Positions 61,432 through 64,000 of a stretch of DNA of 64,000 bases are shown here, one piece after another. The notes below the pieces were generated by a model, which saw nothing but the letters and a program-made list of their open reading frames with translations, was not told the DNA's origin and made no database searches. The translations under genes and the position numbers were made by a program. The stretch comes from JANELJ01 sp024511395. GTDB taxonomy: Bacteria > Pseudomonadota > Gammaproteobacteria > GRL18. Within the stretch, counting starts at the first letter, position 1; every line of letters starts with the position of its first letter. Where the stretch lies: contig OY820613.1 of assembly GCA_963681975.1 (NCBI GenBank), positions 1,054,001 to 1,118,000 on the forward strand, in the 5' to 3' direction.

Positions 61432-63324
61432 ATGGAAGAACAGGTAGGACAGATATGGGACAAACTGGTTACCCGTATCTCAGACAGAAGTTTTAAGGAA
61501 TCAGCGGTACAGTTATCGCAGATCAGTAAACCACTGGGCATATTTTTTCGTGCTTTGGGCGGTGATAATGGTCTGAGAATTGTGGAATCAACAGCCACCC
61601 AGCATTATGCCAAGCGTAACTGGAAACAAAAGCTGGCCGGCACCGGAAAATATGTGGAATTAAGCTGGCAGGATGAAGATACTCTGCATCTACCCAAACA
61701 GATTGATGTTTTTCCTACCATAGAATTAAATAAAGATCTGTACTACTGGCTGGCAGCCATCAGTGCCCAGGTACTGGAAAATCCATCGGCACGTAGCCGT
61801 GGTCTTCAGGGCTGGTTTGGCTATTGTCAGACACTGACTCTGGATGTTATTAAACGTTTTCCAGGCCTTGCGCCCCGTTATCAGCGTCTGGTAGATGCTT
61901 ATCTGGCCATTCGCAATATTGACGACAAATTTACTGACCAGGAACAGGCACAGGAAGATGCTATTGCCCAGGCATTAAAACAGCCGGGCAGTATTGATTC
62001 CATACCGGTAACTGGTTTTGCACCTAAACCGGTTATGCTCTGGCCCCATCCCAATCCGCCTGAAGTGGCTAATTTCAGCTGCAAAAACGCCCAGGAAAAT
62101 GATGAAGATGAGGATGAAGAGCAAGCCTCAGAGTCTTCAAAACCTAAAAAAAATGAGAAGGAAAATAAACGTCGTAACGCCGAGCGGGTGGATATGCCCG
62201 ATGGTAAAGACGGCCTGATCCTGCATCGTTTTGAAAGTATTTTTGGTTATGGAGAATTTCTGAATATCAATCGCAGCACTGACGATGATGAAGAAGCCGA
62301 CCAGGATTCAGCAGATAAAAATGCCGATGATATGGATTTTTTGTCTGTTGCAAGAGACAGCAAAAGCAAGGGTGGTAAGGTCAAATTTGATCTGGATCTG
62401 CCGGCGGATTCCGTGGATGAAGTGGTGCTGGAAAGTGATGTTAAGCTACCGGAATGGGATTATAAAAAACAGTTACTGCAGCCGGATTATTGTTCAGTCA
62501 TTAACTTTGTTCACCTGGCGGGAGAAGAGGGGGTTCTACCGGAGAACCTACGCCGTACTGCCAGAAAACTGCGTCAGCAGCTCGAAGCCCTTACCACTAA
62601 ACGTGTCTGGCATCGGCATCAGAGCGAGGGCAGTGAACTGGATCTGGATGCCTATATAAACTATATTGGTGAGCGTTGCAGCGGTCATAAAGTGGAACAG
62701 CCTGATCTGTATCAGCAACTGCGCTCCAGTGAGCGGGACCTGTCAACCCTGCTGTTGGCGGATTTTTCCCTGTCCACAGATACCTGGCTGTCTAATGATG
62801 CCCGTATTATTGATGTGATCCGCGATTCCCTGTTCCTGTTTAGTGAAAGCTTAAGAAATACCGGCGATCAATTTGCCATTTACGGCTTTTCTTCCCGTAA
62901 CCGGGGACATATCCGTTTTAATACCTTAAAAACTTTTTCAGAATCTTATAATGGCCAGGTGCGTTCCAGAATTCAGGCCATTAAACCAGGTTTTTATACC
63001 CGCATGGGTGCTGCCATTCGTTATGCAGCCTCCAAACTGAAACAGCAGGATTCCCAGCAGCGTTTACTATTGATTCTAACAGACGGTAAGCCCAATGATC
63101 TGGACCGATATGAAGGCCGTTACGGCATTGAAGATACCCGCCGGGCTATCCATGAAGCCAAAGCACAAGGGCTGCAGACATTCTGTATTACTATTGATGA
63201 TCAGGGCGGAGAATACCTGCCCCATATTTTCGGCAATAACGGCTACACCATTATCCGCAAACCGGAACAGCTCCCCCAGAAACTCCCAATCCTATATGCC
63301 AATCTGACTACTAATCCGGTATAA
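61432..63324 (+). CDS. norD: NorD, VWA-domain protein for NO reductase activation
   Basis: 630 residues. N-terminal helical domain, an acidic low-complexity stretch at about 218-245 (NDEDEDEEQASESS) and again around 283-300, and a C-terminal VWA domain with MIDAS LLADFSLSTDTWLS (Asp about 443), TRMGAAIRYAASKL and LLILTDGKPNDLDRY. The VWA domain contacts NorB while NorQ docks as a ring. End of the nor cluster, convergent with the cytochrome gene. Confidence 0.95.
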   Translation: MEEQVGQIWDKLVTRISDRSFKESAVQLSQISKPLGIFFRALGGDNGLRIVESTATQHYAKRNWKQKLAGTGKYVELSWQDEDTLHLPKQIDVFPTIELNKDLYYWLAAISAQVLENPSARSRGLQGWFGYCQTLTLDVIKRFPGLAPRYQRLVDAYLAIRNIDDKFTDQEQAQEDAIAQALKQPGSIDSIPVTGFAPKPVMLWPHPNPPEVANFSCKNAQENDEDEDEEQASESSKPKKNEKENKRRNAERVDMPDGKDGLILHRFESIFGYGEFLNINRSTDDDEEADQDSADKNADDMDFLSVARDSKSKGGKVKFDLDLPADSVDEVVLESDVKLPEWDYKKQLLQPDYCSVINFVHLAGEEGVLPENLRRTARKLRQQLEALTTKRVWHRHQSEGSELDLDAYINYIGERCSGHKVEQPDLYQQLRSSERDLSTLLLADFSLSTDTWLSNDARIIDVIRDSLFLFSESLRNTGDQFAIYGFSSRNRGHIRFNTLKTFSESYNGQVRSRIQAIKPGFYTRMGAAIRYAASKLKQQDSQQRLLLILTDGKPNDLDRYEGRYGIEDTRRAIHEAKAQGLQTFCITIDDQGGEYLPHIFGNNGYTIIRKPEQLPQKLPILYANLTTNPV

Positions 63325-63383
63325 ATAAGGTTTACAAAAGCCCCAAAAACCACCAAACTCTTATTAACACTTAACACTTTCTC

Positions 63384-63848
63384 TTACCTGACCCGATACA
63401 AAGCATGACAGGCCGTACAGGTTGCCAATATTTCATTAAGCTGGGGCAAGGTATGCTCCTTATCCCCTAACTGCTCGGCATCCAGTGCCATTTGATCAAA
63501 GGCCTGGTGCACAGAAAAGCCCATTTTTTTCATTTCTAGGGGTAATTTACCCCGTAAACTGGCGGGTACATTAGCTACATCGGAGAAACCGGAATCTTTG
63601 GCCGCTTTAGTAATCTGTTCCATATTATCTTTTTCTATGCCATCGACAATCTGATGCACAGAATTCAGGAAGCCGCGCATTTCTGCTAATAGAAAATCTT
63701 TTTCAAAATCATCCAGAATCAGAGCCTTGCGGTTGTCTGCAGAAAGCTCAGTTTTACCGGTGTAGATAAACTGCCAGGCCATTACCGCAGTGATAATCGC
63801 CATTATAAAAAATAAAATCCAGCCCAGTCTTGCCATACCCTTACTCAT
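63384..63848 (-). CDS. Membrane-anchored cytochrome c'-like protein
   Basis: 154 residues: N-terminal membrane anchor (ARLGWILFFIMAIITAVMAW), a four-helix-bundle-like periplasmic part and a single haem site CTACH (Cys144-His148) close to the C-terminus, the placement of class II cytochromes c' and c-556. Cytochromes c' bind NO and are often linked with NO resistance, which fits the neighbouring nor cluster. It lies just downstream of a hemerythrin gene on the same strand. Confidence 0.75.
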   Translation of the reverse strand: MSKGMARLGWILFFIMAIITAVMAWQFIYTGKTELSADNRKALILDDFEKDFLLAEMRGFLNSVHQIVDGIEKDNMEQITKAAKDSGFSDVANVPASLRGKLPLEMKKMGFSVHQAFDQMALDAEQLGDKEHTLPQLNEILATCTACHALYRVR

Positions 63849-63850
63849 AT

Positions 63851-64000
63851 TTAGTGGATCCCTTTTTCATTGAGAACCTTGCCGTATTCTTTGTCAGTTC
63901 CATTAATATGTTTAACCAGCCAGTTTTTCAGAAAGTTAAGTGCATCCACCATGGTTACATCAGAATCTTTCTGGTATTCATCAACCAGGTGATTAACCTT
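63851..64000 (-). CDS. Bacteriohemerythrin, C-terminal fragment
   Basis: The last 49 codons before TAA at 63851-63853; the gene continues beyond the window. ALNFLKNWLVKHINGTDKEY is the final helix of hemerythrin-like proteins, with His and Asp ligands of the di-iron site in HINGTD. Such proteins bind O2 and also NO. The next gene, the cytochrome c'-like protein, starts two bases after its stop, so the two are an operon. Confidence 0.8.
   Translation of the reverse strand, partial: KVNHLVDEYQKDSDVTMVDALNFLKNWLVKHINGTDKEYGKVLNEKGIH

Overview
The window looks like chromosome of a denitrifying gammaproteobacterium with a rather AT-leaning sequence and a very heavy insertion-sequence (IS) load. 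Gammaproteobacterial markers are hflD next to mnmA, lpxH-ppiB-glnS-cysS synteny, an mnmC relic, mrcB (PBP1B) and a Pseudomonas-type homoserine kinase. Respiration-related genes sit at both ends: the 3' end of nosD at the left edge and a complete norCB-norEF-norQD nitric oxide reductase cluster at the right, behind a perfect FNR/DNR-type box and followed by a cytochrome c'-like protein and a hemerythrin. I see no evidence that fixes a genus.

Layout. 1-3.7 kb: nosD end, a broken NMT1-type binding-protein gene and an IS5-like element split by an IS256 element. 3.7-7.9 kb: META-domain protein, TPR protein, TRAP transporter subunits, thrB. 7.9-11.1 kb: a hybrid of two IS elements and an IS4 element. 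11.1-14.2 kb: mnmC pseudogene, alpha carbonic anhydrase, a VapBC-like pair with a broken antitoxin, ferritin. 14.2-21.7 kb: a six-gene moxR-DUF58-DUF4381-batA-batB/C-batD operon. 21.9-24.0 kb: hflD, mnmA and a small orphan gene. 24.0-29.0 kb: two IS5-like copies and an unclassified IS fragment around broken regulators (REC, PAS-GGDEF) and a DUF302 gene. 29.2-38.2 kb: housekeeping block (lpxH, ppiB, ppiA, glnS, cysS, mrcB, lpoP-like). 38.3-44.4 kb: a pile-up of IS256, IS5-like, IS66, IS982 and IS630 remnants. 44.4-47.6 kb: truncated FixJ-type regulator and mutS. 47.6-52.1 kb: two tiny membrane-protein genes, IS982, tRNA-Asn, an IS3 element interrupted by an IS110 element, and the stump of a potassium-channel-like gene. 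52.2-57.4 kb: a 1161-residue protein that is probably PPi-dependent PEP carboxykinase, divergent from pyruvate kinase. 57.5-64.0 kb: nor cluster.

At least eight IS types are present, often nested, and many neighbours are truncated, frameshifted or carry stop codons. The flanks of several IS copies do not match, indicating recombination or deletion between copies. The most notable signal is the IS110 element inside IS3 orfB: its ends can be placed to the base, and its upstream non-coding segment carries, in the order expected of a bridge RNA, short segments matching both the actual target and the element's own ends.
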